This document shows, in pieces, positions 1-12,627 of a stretch of DNA of 64,000 bases. The position numbers and the translations under genes were made by a program. Each line of letters begins with the position of its first letter. Positions within the stretch are counted from its first letter, which is position 1. The notes beneath the pieces were generated by a model. That model searched no databases. It was not told the origin of the DNA and saw nothing but the letters and a program-made list of their open reading frames with translations. Origin of the DNA: Raffaelea ambrosiae (Eukaryota > Ascomycota > Sordariomycetes > Ophiostomatales > Ophiostomataceae); NCBI GenBank assembly GCA_002778195.1, contig PCDI01000001.1, positions 3,302,857 to 3,366,856 of the forward strand. The letters are read 5' to 3'.

Positions 1-3000
1 CAGAACAAGGGTGGGAGGGGCAAGAAGAAGAAAAAGACGTTGCATATGAAAAAAAAAAAGAAAAGAAAAAAGAGCCAGGGCCAACACGATGGGGCACCCG
101 AGTTTCAACAAAAGGAAGCAAGAGGCATTCCAATCATGGATCAACCAAGATGAACGGGACTTCCTTGGGAAACGGCAACGCGGAACCAGATTAAAAGAGG
201 AAGCAAAAAGAAAGCAAAAAAGGTATTGCCCTGAACAGATTGCCTCCCTGAGACGCTGGCGGCCCTTTTGGTTTGGGGCGGTCCGCCCAGAGGTTGTTCT
301 CCCAAGGAACTCCTGAGGAACCGGCGTCCCCCCCTTGGAGTCTTGCGCATGGGATCTCGCTTATTTTCCGTTCTTTTTTCTTTTGGTCCCGTCAATCTGA
401 CACACAGGCACACACACATTCCCTCTTCTTGTCGTCTGCCCTCTTCTGTCTGCTGCCTCGTATTTTCCCCCGTCTCTGTCTAGCATTCAGAACTGGCCTG
501 GTCGGCGGTCTTTTTTTTTTCCCCGGTGAGACAGACGTATCGGAACACGGGGCCTTCCTTGGTAACAAGTCCGGTCTCTCTCGCCTGTTTTGGGAATATT
601 TGTTTTCTTGTCTTTTCTTTCTTCCAGTCGGCTGTCGATAATGATCTCCTGAGCCCTTCTCAATCCGGGACCCATTCTCCGTGTCCCTTTGATTTCACAC
701 CGCTGATTGTCTGTGTGCTGTCTTGTCTGTTTCGGAGGGAACTCTACTTGCCCTCCTAAAAAGTTGCCTCTATCTTTTGTTTGGTTTCTCTTCTCATTCG
801 TCCCCGGCCGCGATGCAATTTTGCCGTCTTCGTTTATCAATGGCCGTTGTCTATTGGCTCTCTCTCTCTCTCTGGTTCACGCACCTGGCTCTTGCAGCCT
901 ACGCATGTTTTATGTACGAGCATGTGTCCTGCATATCCGGATGATTCCAACTCGTCTATCTCTTTGCCGTTCTTTGACTTTTTTTTTCCTTATATTTTTC
1001 TTTTTGGTGTGCATCGAAGAATAAGATTCAGGTTCCCCAAGATCTTCTAGAACCGGCTCTTGTTTTCCTTCCCGCCAGGAAGGATTTCAAAGTGGAAAAA
1101 TTCGAAGCAAAACAAAAAAGGCCAAAAAAACGAAAAAAGCACTGTTCAAGAAAAGCAGAAAGTTTGAAAAGACCATGTAGAAAAAATAGCAGAAGGAATC
1201 AACTAGAGGCGGGGAGGGAGAGGGGGGGGGAAGGAAACCCAGCATTTTCACACACCACACTCACAGACAAGACACACTTGCAGTCAACCCATTTCAACAA
1301 AAGTACCGCATAACAAAAACGCATGATATCTGCCATAAGCGCGGAAGGGCGGAAGCCGCCCGCTCGATCGTTCCCAAAGGTTCTTTTTTTTTTCGTTTTC
1401 TTCTCTTCTTGAAACAAAGGCCATCCGAAGACACAAAAAACACACACTGGCCACAGGGCAGCCAGCAAAAGTGCTTGTACGCTGTAACTAGTTCTCAATA
1501 TCTCTCTAGGCGCCTTTCAGCATTTCATACGTCGTTTCCATACTCTGCTTGAAAATGTCGTGGCTGTAGTCCCAGTTGCAGAGGCTTTCCCTTCTGTAGT
1601 CGTAGTTATTAGTAGCTCACATCCTTTTCGTCTTTCATCTTCAATGGCTGGTTCTCCCATGTGTCGTTTGCTCGTCTGTCTCATCCAAAAAAATAAAATA
1701 CATAGTAATAATAATCGATCAGTTCAAGATGACACAGTGCCACTATTGCGCCGCACTGCTCTTTTTATGCATGCACCGCCCCGGCATGAGCTCTTGTTCA
1801 CTATCCTCTGTCCCTTTCCCTTTCTTCTTTTGTCGTCGTGCTGACGATTCCCTGCAGGGTTCTTGTGCACTGGACAACTCGTAGCCACTCGGTCGCCGCG
1901 GGTGTTTTTTTTCCCTCTCCCTTCTTTCCTTCTCGTGCATTTGCCTGTTTTGGCTCCACGCGCTAGCCGTTTTGTGTGTGGGTGAAGTCGCCGGTGGTTC
2001 CTGAATGAGCGGTTAGATGAAGTCGCACCGATCTCATCGGAAGAGACTCTAAGCTGTGCAGAGAATTGGGATGAAAATCATACAGGGTACGCACACGCAC
2101 TCATTCTCACACATCGTTCTCTCATTCCCGTCCTTGTCCTCTTTGGAGACTAGCATGAAAATAACTGAGACACACAATGAGCAAATACCATGTGGCTTTG
2201 TTTCGCATAGGAGTTACATAGTACTTGCATATCCCTTCCCCTTCCTTCGCGCCGTTTTCCGTTTCTTGTTCTCCTGGTTCCTGTTTCTCGCTGCTCCCAA
2301 CTTCTGTGTCCTAGCCCCGGTATTGGCTGTTTGTTGGGGGGAATCTGGCACGTTGGCGAATCTGGCCGTTTTTTGGCGTGTTTCTTTCTTATAGAAAAAC
2401 AGCACTAACAATGCAAGTCGGCAAGGATTGGGAAATGCTGTTGTCGACCAATGACAACGGAAAGCATGGCTGATCGGACGGCGGCTGCCTGCATTTGCGT
2501 TTGAGCACTGGATCGCACCTTCCTTGCTTCCTCCCTGGTCTGGTTTGCTATTCTTTCCCTGTCTTTGTGGTATGTCGTCTTACCCCTCTCCATCCGAGAA
2601 ATCAGACAAAAGACAATGAAAAGGAAGGAGCGGTGACAGGGTCGGCCGTGTCTCCACATGGCGCAACATCTTGCATACTGCAATCGTGCACCGACCACGT
2701 TTGGCCTCTCTGACTTCCTAATAGTATTATTTCCTCTATAATCTACTACAGCAGCCACCAGCACCGAACAATGCATATATACATATTTCCGCCAGCCACT
2801 CTGGAAAACATGGCACGACAAGACTCGCAAGGGACTTAGGAACACACAGGCAACTGTAAAAAATACCAAAAGGCGCAAAAATGGACATGTATCGCACAAA
2901 AACCGCCCAAAATCACCGCTGAACAGAAAAAAACACACACTCAAGCACACTTGAGAGAAACAGGGAAACAGAAAACCAAGAAACCAAGAAACCAAGAAAC

Positions 3001-3992
3001 CAAGAAACTAAGAAATCAAAGATGGCAAGAAAGTAAGGAAACAAGCATCCAAAAAAAAGACCCAAAAGGCCAACAAAACAAGACAGCTCAAAGCTCGCAA
3101 GAATGCACCGCCAGGTTGCCTCCGCCCCTCTTCCAATATAAGAATGCGCTCCTCCCTTTTGGCCTCTTCCTCTCGTCCTCCGTCGCCCTGTAGCGTGGTG
3201 GGTATATGCCGAATTTTCTGTATCCAAAAAAAAATAAAAAATTGAAACGTCCTTCTTTCTCGCTGCCACCTCTCCCACACCCTGAGGCACCACACGATCC
3301 GCCTTGCCCAACGCTTCCCCGGCTGCTTCCTCGCCGGCATTCTCTGCTCTCCCCTCTGGGCAGCCCATGCCCTGGCCTGCGTGCATGCACAATTCTATTG
3401 TTCACTCGGCTCATCCCACCGACTTTCCACACGATCTCCCCCCCTCTCCCTCCTATGACGTTGGTTGTCCCCATTTAGCTTAGTCGCATTCGCCGTAATA
3501 GTTAATTGTCCGTGCCGTTGCAATAGCTGTCCAGTGCCCATGCGCCGGTTCCACCTGCTTTCCAGTGGGGAGATCCAGGACGCCGTTGGCAGTCTTCCAG
3601 GATGGTTGGGTGCAAAACGGACAACCAAGACCATGTAGCACCGCAACATTCCCAACAGAGAAAGTAGGATACACAGCGTGAATAGACTGGAAGAAAGAAA
3701 GGGAAACAAACACACACACACACACAGAGCCTGTATCTTACCGTCCCACCACCATTGTTCGAGCACACCGAAGCCCTGCAGGTTGAGGTCCGGTCTGCGC
3801 CACTGCCTGGTTGAGGCCAGCGATAACGATTTGCTTGATCTGCGCGCCCGTATTGCCGGCATTCCGTGAACTTTGTTGCTGTATTATTTTGTGTACGAGT
3901 ACCGTTCGCTGCATGTGTGCCTTGTGCGATGTGTGTGGACTGATCTTGCCGGGCACTTGTGACCAACATATTGCTCCATTGCTACCCCGGTA
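1..3992. other. Gene-poor intergenic stretch
   Basis: No ORF here shows a recognisable domain, and none can be joined by splice signals into a convincing protein. The stretch has A-rich tracts near its start and broad C/T-rich tracts, plus small repeats: an AAACCAAG-type tandem array around 2970-3015 and a (CA)n run around 3709-3726. It may hold UTRs of a gene outside the window and the 3' flank of the GNAT gene that ends at 3993. Confidence 0.6.
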
Positions 3993-5887
3993 TCACGCTT
4001 CGCGCCAGACGTCCTTGTATCTTGCCCATTTCTGGAACCCTAAAGCCACCATCCACGGATTAGCGCGCCATTGTCGCAACGATGCAATTTGGGGGTGCCC
4101 TCAACAAAGCACCGCCCCGCAGCAACCAGGATGCCTTACCTATGGACTGGAAACCCTCATAACCCCCGCGGATGCCATCCAAGAACATCTTCTGCATGCC
4201 CTGCTCACGCAGGCTTCGGACGCAGTAATCAAGCAACCGGATCATAACCGAATCTCTCGTATGAGACGCGGACAGATGGTCGTCTGTGCCTTGCAGTTAG
4301 CGACTGTGGTTCCGTTCGGTTCGGTTCGTCTTGTGGCCCTTTCTTTTTTTTGTTTTTTTTTGTTTTTTTGTTTGTTTGTCTTTGGCTCCTCTGGTCTCTT
4401 GCCATTCTTCTTCCATTTAATTCTTTCTCTTGGTCCCCGACCCCCTCCCGGCCAGCGTTATGATTGCCAGAAAAAGAAGAGAAAGAGTTAGTAAAGAAAA
4501 CGCACGAACCTGTTATGCATATGCATGCCACGCCGCCCACCTCCTTCGAAATTGTGCCCGCCCACGGCAAGTCTTCGGCCACGCGACTACCGTACTTCGG
4601 AATGTACGTGAGAGCCGTGGCAACGATGACATGGCCTTCCAATCCAATCAAGATGTCGCGTATACCCATGGTGCCGGCAAGCTGATAATATTGGTCATAC
4701 CAACCAACGTTGTCTTTCCGAACCGACTCGCGGGCTACAAACTCGAGAACCTGATCGTATTCGTCGAAGTTGCACTTTCTAAACGTGAGGCCGCCACTCG
4801 ATAGTCCGTCCGCTCGCCAGTCTTCGAATTCCAACACCCAGTCGCATGCTTCCTGCCCACAACCGGGCACGTCGGACGAGTCAATACGCCACCCACGCCG
4901 CCGAAACCAATCTTCCGACGTCAGATCAAAGGGAATGCCATAAAGCAACCGGGGAAATGTGCTGCCCAGTTGCAATCGTGACACGCGATGCTCGGCCAGC
5001 TGATGCAGGGCAAAACTGTGTAAGCTGGTGCCAATACCTCGTCGGCGGTATGATGGCTGGACAAGCAGGACGGCTATACAGCCGATCCACGACGAGTCGC
5101 TGTTGTCGATAAATGTCGTGTAGGTGGCACAGAATCCCAACAGTTCCTGCGTGGACGGCTCGCGGACAACAAAATGCTTTGAATAGCCGGGTCGGTCCAG
5201 AAGGCGCTGAAGGCTCTGTAGATCGAGACGGAAGCGGTCGGGCAAGCATTGGCACCAGAGTCCGTGGATCGTTGGCGGATCACGCTGGATGTCCCATTCC
5301 TCCACGGGCCAGCGCGTACGCCCCGAAAGGGCCATTACTGGCCCTCGTGACGGGTCCATGGTCGAAGAAGGGGGCGAAAATAGCAGATCCGCCGCGTCCT
5401 CAAGCCGTGCGCGTCCGTAGTCAGGGATTTCGACCAACGTAGAAAACAAGCCGTCGACAGCCCCCAGATCACGTAAGCTGCAGCACGAAAGCACGATTTG
5501 CGGTCGGTCTGGAGCGGCTGAACGAGCAACCTGAGCAAGAGCGACCTGTGAAGGCTGTCCGGCGCAGGGAGGGCCAGTGATAACAAAAACAACGGCCCTG
5601 GCGAGGGCTAGGTGGCTGGTGTGATACTCAGTGATGCCGTCGCGTACCATATACGGGATGTGCCGGACCCAAGGATGGTGCTTGGCCAACGCCCGACCCA
5701 GAGGTTCGAAAGGATCGGCTGGTGGCTCGCCCGGTATCGTCGGCCCAATCGGCACAGCAGCCGGGGTGAGAACGTAGAGGAGATCACCCTCTGCCAGGAT
5801 CTTGCTGAGAGGAATGCAGAGCTGTAAGTCCTGGACAAGGACGGCTCCAGATCGGCTCGTTTGATCCAAACTATCTGGCGGTGCCAT
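3993..5887 (-). CDS. Double GNAT-domain protein, GH3-GNAT fusion family without the GH3 domain
   Basis: Three exons: 5887-4510, 4283-4140 and 4039-3993, giving 522 aa. Both introns have GT...AG ends, and the second donor is GTAAGG. Residues 14-170 resemble the region that follows the GH3 barrel in fungal beta-N-acetylglucosaminidase/GNAT fusions. The first GNAT-like domain covers about 200-360, with an acetyl-CoA loop RRRGIGT at 281-287. A second GNAT-like domain covers about 370-522 and ends in GFQKWARYKDVWREA. In the family, the enzyme part removes N-acetylglucosamine and the GNAT part is a putative N-acetyltransferase. No GH3 catalytic domain is visible upstream on this strand. The first ATG is at 5887, but the frame stays open a little upstream and a possible acceptor lies near 5945, so a short 5' exon cannot be excluded. 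Family placement is from recall; the GNAT call is firmer. Confidence 0.72.
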
Positions 5888-7156
5888 TTCCAAAAACCCT
5901 CCGGTTCTGTGTTGTTCGCATGGCCTCCCTGGCTTGGCCGCTGCGAGATAGAATTAGAGCAGAAGAGGGTTCTTCTTTACCCGCTGCTGTCAAGAAACAG
6001 TAAACAAAGCCGGCGGCTGAGGTTTGCGGTCAGTGAGAACCGGACACAGCAGAGTGGCTGCAGCCTGGTGTTTTGCAGGGTGCACCAAAGGATGCGAAAG
6101 AAGGCAGAACATGCCCCAGGGCGGACACAGTCGCCTTCTTATTATGGAGAAGCAATAGGAAACCAGCAGCAACCAGTAAACTTCTAAGGGGGCAATGCAG
6201 ATTCAGGGGTTAACAACTCACAAGAGGCTGTCGCATTCCTATCCGCAGTGGCAAATTACGCGGTGGCCCCCAGATACGGAAGACTTGTGGGTGTGTGGGT
6301 TATGGGTGTGAGAGTGCTGAGAGTCCCAGGACAAGACAGCACGAAGCGAGAGGCGGTTTGCCAAAAGTCGCCGTCAGCCTAAGATCTTGGCCAGCCCGAC
6401 CAGGCCCAGAACCAAACTTTGTTTCTGGTGGAGCGGCGCGGCTGTCTGGCAAGAGGTCGTCGTCCGTGGTTTTGCAATACGATGTGAGAAGAGCAGCACG
6501 CAAGGTCGACGATGACTTAGGGTACTTGGCTATTTGGGAGCAGAAGGCGTCGAGTTTTGTAACAACCAGGGGGTTGTAGCAGTAGTGGTGGTGGTGCAGG
6601 CCAGCAAAATTGCAATTCAGCCGAGGCTGGTCAGGCGTTTTCAGCTCGAGGAAGGAGACCAACGCTCAACCCGAGAGAGCAGGAGAGGCAGCGCGAGCGT
6701 AGGAGAAGGGGAGCGGAGAGCCGGTCAGCCGGTCAAACGTGCCGTGACTCTTCTGTGCTTCTTCTCGCTGCTGGCCCAGGGCTTTCTTTTGACCTTTTCG
6801 TGCTCGTCTCTGACGCTGACGCTCAGCAGGCCCGATGCCTAAACGAGCACACTAGGCATTGGACTGCGCCTATTTCGTGTCCCGGCACGTCCTGCTTTGG
6901 CAGAGGACCCTCTTCCTTGTTGCTCCTGGACAAGGGCCTGTCGCCTGGCTGGTCGATCGGTAATCTGGCCTGGTGGTGCTGGACGGCCACCCCCGCTGTC
7001 GGGTCTGGCACGTCTTGGAACAGGGCTTGGACTTGGTTGCCCACCGCCCCTGGTGCAGACGGTGCTTGTCCTGAGACGGACTAGACCGGTGTCAACCGCC
7101 AATATGGTGTGCCAGGACCCTGGCCTGAATATCTGGTTCGAGAAGTGGCCTGGCTG

Positions 7157-7187
7157 TCAGGCGTCAGGCGTCAGGTGTCAGGCGGGA
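7157..7187. repeat. Short GTCAGGC-type tandem repeat
   Basis: About four imperfect copies of a GTCAGGC/GTCAGGT unit in tandem. It lies in the gene-poor stretch and has no visible coding context. Confidence 0.6.
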
Positions 7188-8229
7188 AATGAAACAGCAG
7201 GCTTGCAGAGAGCAGAAGACGACGAGCGTTGCGTGGAGGCGGGGGTTGAAGAAATTGCGGGCAGAGTATGGGGAGCACGCCAGGGACACGCTCTCAGTAG
7301 TGGGTCAAGAAGGCGTACGAGCGAGGAGGAGAGCACCCCGAGAGACAGATAAAGAGAGATTAGAGACAGCAGATAGACAGATAGAGACGCCCAGAGACAG
7401 ACGGAGACAGAAAAGGCTGAGCAGAGCCAACAAGAACGGCAAGGTCAACAAGATGGCACAATCTAAATAAAGCCCCAATACCGAGACAGCCAGAACAAGC
7501 CTGAATGAAATGAGGGCTGGAAAGGCAAAAAAAAGAAATCAGAAAAGAAGCAATCAAGCAATTTGGCCGGGACCCGAGAGATGCCCCAGAAGCGGCCCAG
7601 GAAATGGAGAAACGGAGGAATAGAAGCGAGAAAACAAAACAGAGTGTCGAAAATCCCAGCAGGAAAGCCCGGAAAGTCTTCCAGAAAAGAAAAAGAAAAA
7701 AAAGTGAAAGAAAAAGGAAACCTCGAACAAGGGAGATACAAAACGCTATACTTCAGGGCTGCGCCGGGCCAGGAAAGTCGAGAGGGCGGGACCCAGCTCT
7801 GGTTTGGCAGACGAGGGCCGGTCTGCAGGAGGAAGGTGGTTGTGGAGGAAATGAGAGGGCCCCAGGACATGCGAGGCCGCAGGGAGGTGTGGTGAAAATA
7901 AAAGACGATGCAAAATCGGGAACGGGTTTCGATTGATTTTGTGCGGATTGGGTAGGCGATTATAGCCCACAGCCCAGACACGTTTAGGGAAGGCGTTAGG
8001 GGGGAGGAGGAAGGAAGGAGGAGACAGAGAGGGAAGGAACGGCGGTTGGTACCAGTCGCAATTGCCGTTTGGGGCCGAGTCTCTCTTGCTAGCTGACTAT
8101 ATGGCGGGAACGAATGGTGGTCAACCGCATTCTGGCTCGCGAGACGTGGGGAATCGCCTGCCGCTTAGTTAATGCCGCGAGGGGCCAACCGGCAACGGCC
8201 ACACAGGAACAGCCGCGGAATCATAGAAC

Positions 8230-8450
8230 AACGACAGCCAGCAGCAGCGGCCAGCGGCCAGCAGCAGCCAGCAGCAGCCAGCAGCAGCTTCGCCAGGCCG
8301 TTCCCCGACAGTGTGGAACAGTGTAAGAGTGAGGGGGTGGTGAAATTGTGGTGTGGGGAGCAGACTGGGTGGTCTGTTTTGGCGTGCTTTGGTGCGTTTT
8401 GGTCTGCTTTGGCGTGTTTTGGCTGTTTTGGCTGTTTTGGCTTGGGCTAA
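8230..8450. repeat. CAG/CCAG array followed by TTTTGGC array
   Basis: Two neighbouring simple arrays. Bases about 8230-8290 are interleaved CAG and CCAG units, and about 8380-8450 repeat a TTTTGGC/TTTTGGT motif with strong G/T strand bias. Both are in non-coding sequence. Confidence 0.6.
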
Positions 8451-10568
8451 TAGGGCTTGGGCGTCATTGGGCCCCTGCCCCCCCAGTGTAGGCATGGCAT
8501 GCTAACTACCAAAACCAACACCCTTTGTTATCTTTCTCGCCGGCTCGTTCTTGCTGCGGCTGACGGGCTCCTTCCTGCCATTGGACGAACACGGGCAACC
8601 ACAGGGCCCGTGAGATATTATCTTGTGTCGCCGCCGGCCTTCTTCCTCGCTTCCACCCCCCCTTTTCTCACGATATTTTCCCCCAATATCCCCCCCAACA
8701 CGAGCTTCCTTTTTCATCTTCTGCATGTCCCTTTTATTTTCTCCGTCCTCGTCCCTCCCTCCTTTTTTCTCTTTGCAAACCCTTGGCAGCCCAAGCGAGC
8801 GAGCACTTCTGACGCTGCGTGTGCCTTCATCTGCGGCATGCATGCTTCCCAGGTCTCAGCAGGGGATATGGCCAGTCCATTGGTCGGCTGGGCCCAGTTG
8901 CCACTGGTGTTAAAGGACGACCGCCCGCCGCCATGAACCGAAATGAGAAGTGAGAGCAGGATGGAGACGCCTCTTCAGGTTGCACATACAAAGCGCACAC
9001 CCACTCACGGGCGAGGAATGCGCCAGTGTTCTAGTGCCCTGCCGGAAAACGAACATCTGCCAGCTGAGTGGCCAGCCAGCGCCAGCCGCGACGTCTGGAG
9101 GCCGGTAGCGTTAATAATGGCATCTGTTTGGGGCTTGGTTCCCCCCCTGTCAGAACCGTCTGGCCTGCCTGGCCACGGTCGGTGCTATTGCCAGAAGCAG
9201 GTCTGATGTGCGCATCTCATGCGCTCGTCTCGAGTGTAGCCGCCACGCGCACTACCTACTATGTACTATCCGTGTAAGATGTCCTTGCCGTTGTCTTGTC
9301 GATTTCGTGCCCCTGTCGCGGGCATATATCTCGATTTGACCTGAGCCGGTCTTGCGCGGAAACGGCAGTCTGGGAACGGGTGGTCCCTCCCTCCCAATGC
9401 TGTCTAATGCTACAAAGTAGTTATATCCCCACTCGTGGGATCTCTTGGTCAAGATATCTTGAGATCCCTCCTGGGCGTGGTGCAGTGTGTGTTGTCCGAT
9501 CTGCTGGCTACTGACTACTGCATGGAAAACGCGGAGAACGATGGGTCTGTCAGGAGTTGAAAGGAAAAAACAAATCCAGACAGGAGAAACCAGCAGAAAG
9601 ATCACCGCACAAGAGCATGAACATCACTTGAATTCAGCATAGCCGGCTGAAGCACAAAGGCAACAACAGCCGTATTACACAGGACGAACACACGACAAGG
9701 CGTGGGTGTTTACAAACAACTACATGTGAAATCTACAAGTAACATTGCTGGAAATTGTCAGGCCCGCATTATTTATATGGTCGTCGTCGGATGCGATCTT
9801 TCGTGGAGGTGCAAGTTGCGCCCGACGACAACGCCGAAGCGATATCTCCAGGGTCTGATTCCACGTGGTAGGCCACCCGCCCAAGCAGGGCAGATCCGCA
9901 GGAGACTCGGACCGGATGGCTCCGTGTAAGACAGATGGTGTGTATCTTAATAAATTGTGCCCAGCTCGCCCCAGCTGAACTTGGCCAGCCCGCAGACAAA
10001 CACGAAAATGTTGAGCACAGACAACAACTAACAGCACAGATACTAAACAGCCGGAAGAGAAACGGACAGGGGGGGGGGGAGGGGGCAGTCAGGAGAGGGC
10101 CGGAAGATAACTCTGTTGACATATGTCTCGGGCGGTTTCGCACAACCACATGGGCGAATGGCTCGAATAATGGCGAAAAAGTGATACGGCGCACAGCGTC
10201 GTCCCTGTGCACACAAGGTGGCACGGCCGGGTCTGATCGAGGGCACGTCCAAACCGCCGTGGCACAAACAATCTCCCCACCCCAGGGATGGACCACATGG
10301 TGGCTCATGTCGGACCAGGCTCCAGAGGCCCAGCCTGTCGTTGGCTGCTCGTGTGTGCAAGGGGGTGGCTGCCTGTCCACCCTCCCTTTCCAGTCTTTTC
10401 CGGCTGTCTTGGGTGCCTGGCAATGTGCTCTCCTGAAATCGCACTATGTATACTCTCCCCTACTGTAATAGTAGTTTATTGTTTTTGACCTGCAACCCGG
10501 TCAGCTATCTTGCAACATTCGTGCCGCGGACCGGTGAGCATGGCGAATGGCCGGTGCCTGGCAGAAAC

Positions 10569-10672
10569 CGCCAAATCCGCCAAATCCGCCAAACCCGCTC
10601 AAAAAATGTGAGCTTGTGACCCAGCCAGCCAGCCGATGGAACCTGGACGGAACCTGGACGGAACCTGGACGG
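10569..10672. repeat. Cluster of three short tandem repeats
   Basis: In order: an AATCCGCC-like repeat at 10569-10599, CCAG units at 10621-10634, and three copies of the 11-bp unit GGAACCTGGAC from 10638. They are non-coding and typical of replication slippage. Confidence 0.65.
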
Positions 10673-11067
10673 AGCCTCTACTAAGCCAGTGTTGCGTCCT
10701 GCCATTGGCGCCTGAGACCCCCTTTTGTATCTCTGTTGTCCATCAGCATGAATCTACTGCACCGTATTGTATCCGGGTCGTCATCCTTCTTCCCACTCGT
10801 CTCGTTCGGGCCACTAATAGGACGATATCTAACAACAGAAGGGGGGGGGACATCGATCCTGCTGCCTATTTTCTCCCCTACGCGAAACAGTAGTCCTGGT
10901 ACTTTAGATCAAGCTGGGCCGGGCATGTCTGTCCAGCCATCCACAGCCGCCGATGCTGGGCCGGCCTGCCATATTGGTGTGCTCATTTGCCATAGCAGGA
11001 GTTATCTCCAAGCACCGGCGGCGAAAGAGTAGATAAAAGTAGAAAAAAAGACCAAGAAAAAGAAACA

Positions 11068-11068
<1 letters not shown>

Positions 11069-11106
<38 letters not shown>
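11069..11106. repeat. (TG)19 microsatellite
   Basis: Uninterrupted TG dinucleotide run of about 38 bases in non-coding DNA upstream of the CENP-I gene. Expected to be length-polymorphic. Confidence 0.95.
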
Positions 11107-11107
<1 letters not shown>

Positions 11108-12627
11108 CACAAGACAACAATCAGCATTGAGACCATTCTACGTAGTATCTTTTTTTCTGTGTTCCCGATGCAACCATTCAGCACCGCTGCGCCCGATACT
11201 CCCGTCTTCTTCCACGGGGCTGCCCTATGAGAGGCATGCAGTCTAGGTGTACCAGCCGGCGAGTTGCTCAACACGGCAGGAGAGTTGGTGAAATGGAAAA
11301 CAGCGAAACCTGCCCTATCCTGTCCACTCCCCTTAACTTTCTTTTGCATGGCCTGCCGGCTGTGCCTCCCCCACGTGTGTGGCCGTCCATGCTACAGGCC
11401 CACTGTAGTTGCATACCTACCTCGTCTCTTTTTGTCTTGACAGTCGAAGGACACACGTAAGAGCTAATTCCGGAAGCCGTGTCTGCCGAGTCGGGCAAAG
11501 CATCGGGCGAACATTTCCCAGTGTACATGCAACCACATCTCCCCCCCCTCCCTTTGACAGAGCCTTCATGCCCCTCGCAAGTCTCGTTCTGGTCTCTGGC
11601 CCGGGCTTCGTTCGTTTTGTCTGCTTCATGCTTTCTCTTCTCGGATTCCGTTCCTGGCAAGGATGCCGGCAGATGGGACCAACGAGACAAAAGAGGCACA
11701 GCCCTGGGCGACACAAGCCTGCAGCCGGCAGTCTCCGCGGGCTGCGTGTGCTGCCGTAACTGACCTGTCGCATTCCTTCTTTCTTTTTCTTTGCTTCTCC
11801 GACTGTTTTTTTTTTCTATTTCTCCTCCTCCTTGCGTTCTTCTGCATGGCCGGGCCCCTTTCCTCCCCACCAATAAACCTTGCCAGCAGGAAGAAGAGGG
11901 GAGGCCCACGGTATGTTGTCGGGTCCCCCTCCCCCCTCCCCTCAGGGAGTTGGTGTTGTGGATCGTGAAATATCGTAAGAACATCAAAAAAGAAAGTCTG
12001 CAATTTTTGGTGAAAACGAGGTGTGGCGGTGAAGTTGCGCGGCCGCGGAAGTGTATATACGGAAGTGTTTATTCAAGCCAGAAAAAAAATATAAAAATAA
12101 TAAATAATAAATAAAAAGGATCGCCCGTCTTGACCTGACCAGCCAATCAACTGCTTTCAGAGACATGTTGTTGGTTAATTGGTCTCCTTGTCTTGGGAAG
12201 AAGTCGGACAATTGTATTCTATTCCGAGAAAAACGGCTTCCTAGTGCTTGCTCGGGAAAGAACTATGGGCGCCCAGCCAAACTGCTGGGTACACTGCCTA
12301 TTAGCAAAAGTCTCAGGGAAGGACACAGCCAATGCGGGGAAGGCTGTTTCAGCAACGCAAGGTGGTTTTTGTTAGCTTCTATGCCCACGTTGCCTGCAGC
12401 CGCCGAAGAATTGCCCCGCCAGGTGCCTTTTTTAAAAAAAATTAAAAATTAAATCAGGGAAACGCGTCTAAAACGCGTCTTCACCAAAAAAAAAATGCGA
12501 TCATGACTGGGCATACGGAATGATGCAGACCGTCTAAGCCGAGCACAACCACGAGGAGCACCGGCTCTGACTCGTGATTGTTTTTGGTTTCTTCTCTCCG
12601 AATCCTCGCATTCCACAGCAGAAGTCT

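Larger units (their letters stand above)
5888..12627. other. 6.7 kb gene-poor stretch with tandem repeats
   Basis: Long region between the divergent GNAT and CENP-I genes. ORFs are short, overlap on both strands and carry no recognisable motif. Visible structure includes GTCAGGC-type repeats near 7157-7187, A/G-rich DNA at 7560-7900, a CAG/CCAG array at 8230-8290, a TTTTGGC-type array at 8380-8450, an 11-bp tandem repeat at 10638-10672 and a (TG)19 run at 11069-11106. The right end probably contains the CENP-I promoter. No transposon ORF or terminal repeat was seen. Confidence 0.55.

Noticed and set aside
9432..9475. Inverted repeat GGGATCTC...GAGATCCC with inner AAGATATCTT palindrome
   Set aside because: Short arms and no terminator, transposon or RNA context; likely chance in non-coding DNA.
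9769..10380. 203-codon minus-strand ORF in the gene desert
   Set aside because: Irregular composition, several overlapping ORFs of similar length on both strands and no family motif; could not be supported as a gene.
11268..11987. 239-codon minus-strand ORF
   Set aside because: Basic low-complexity translation over mixed repeats, with no motif and no splice-compatible extension.
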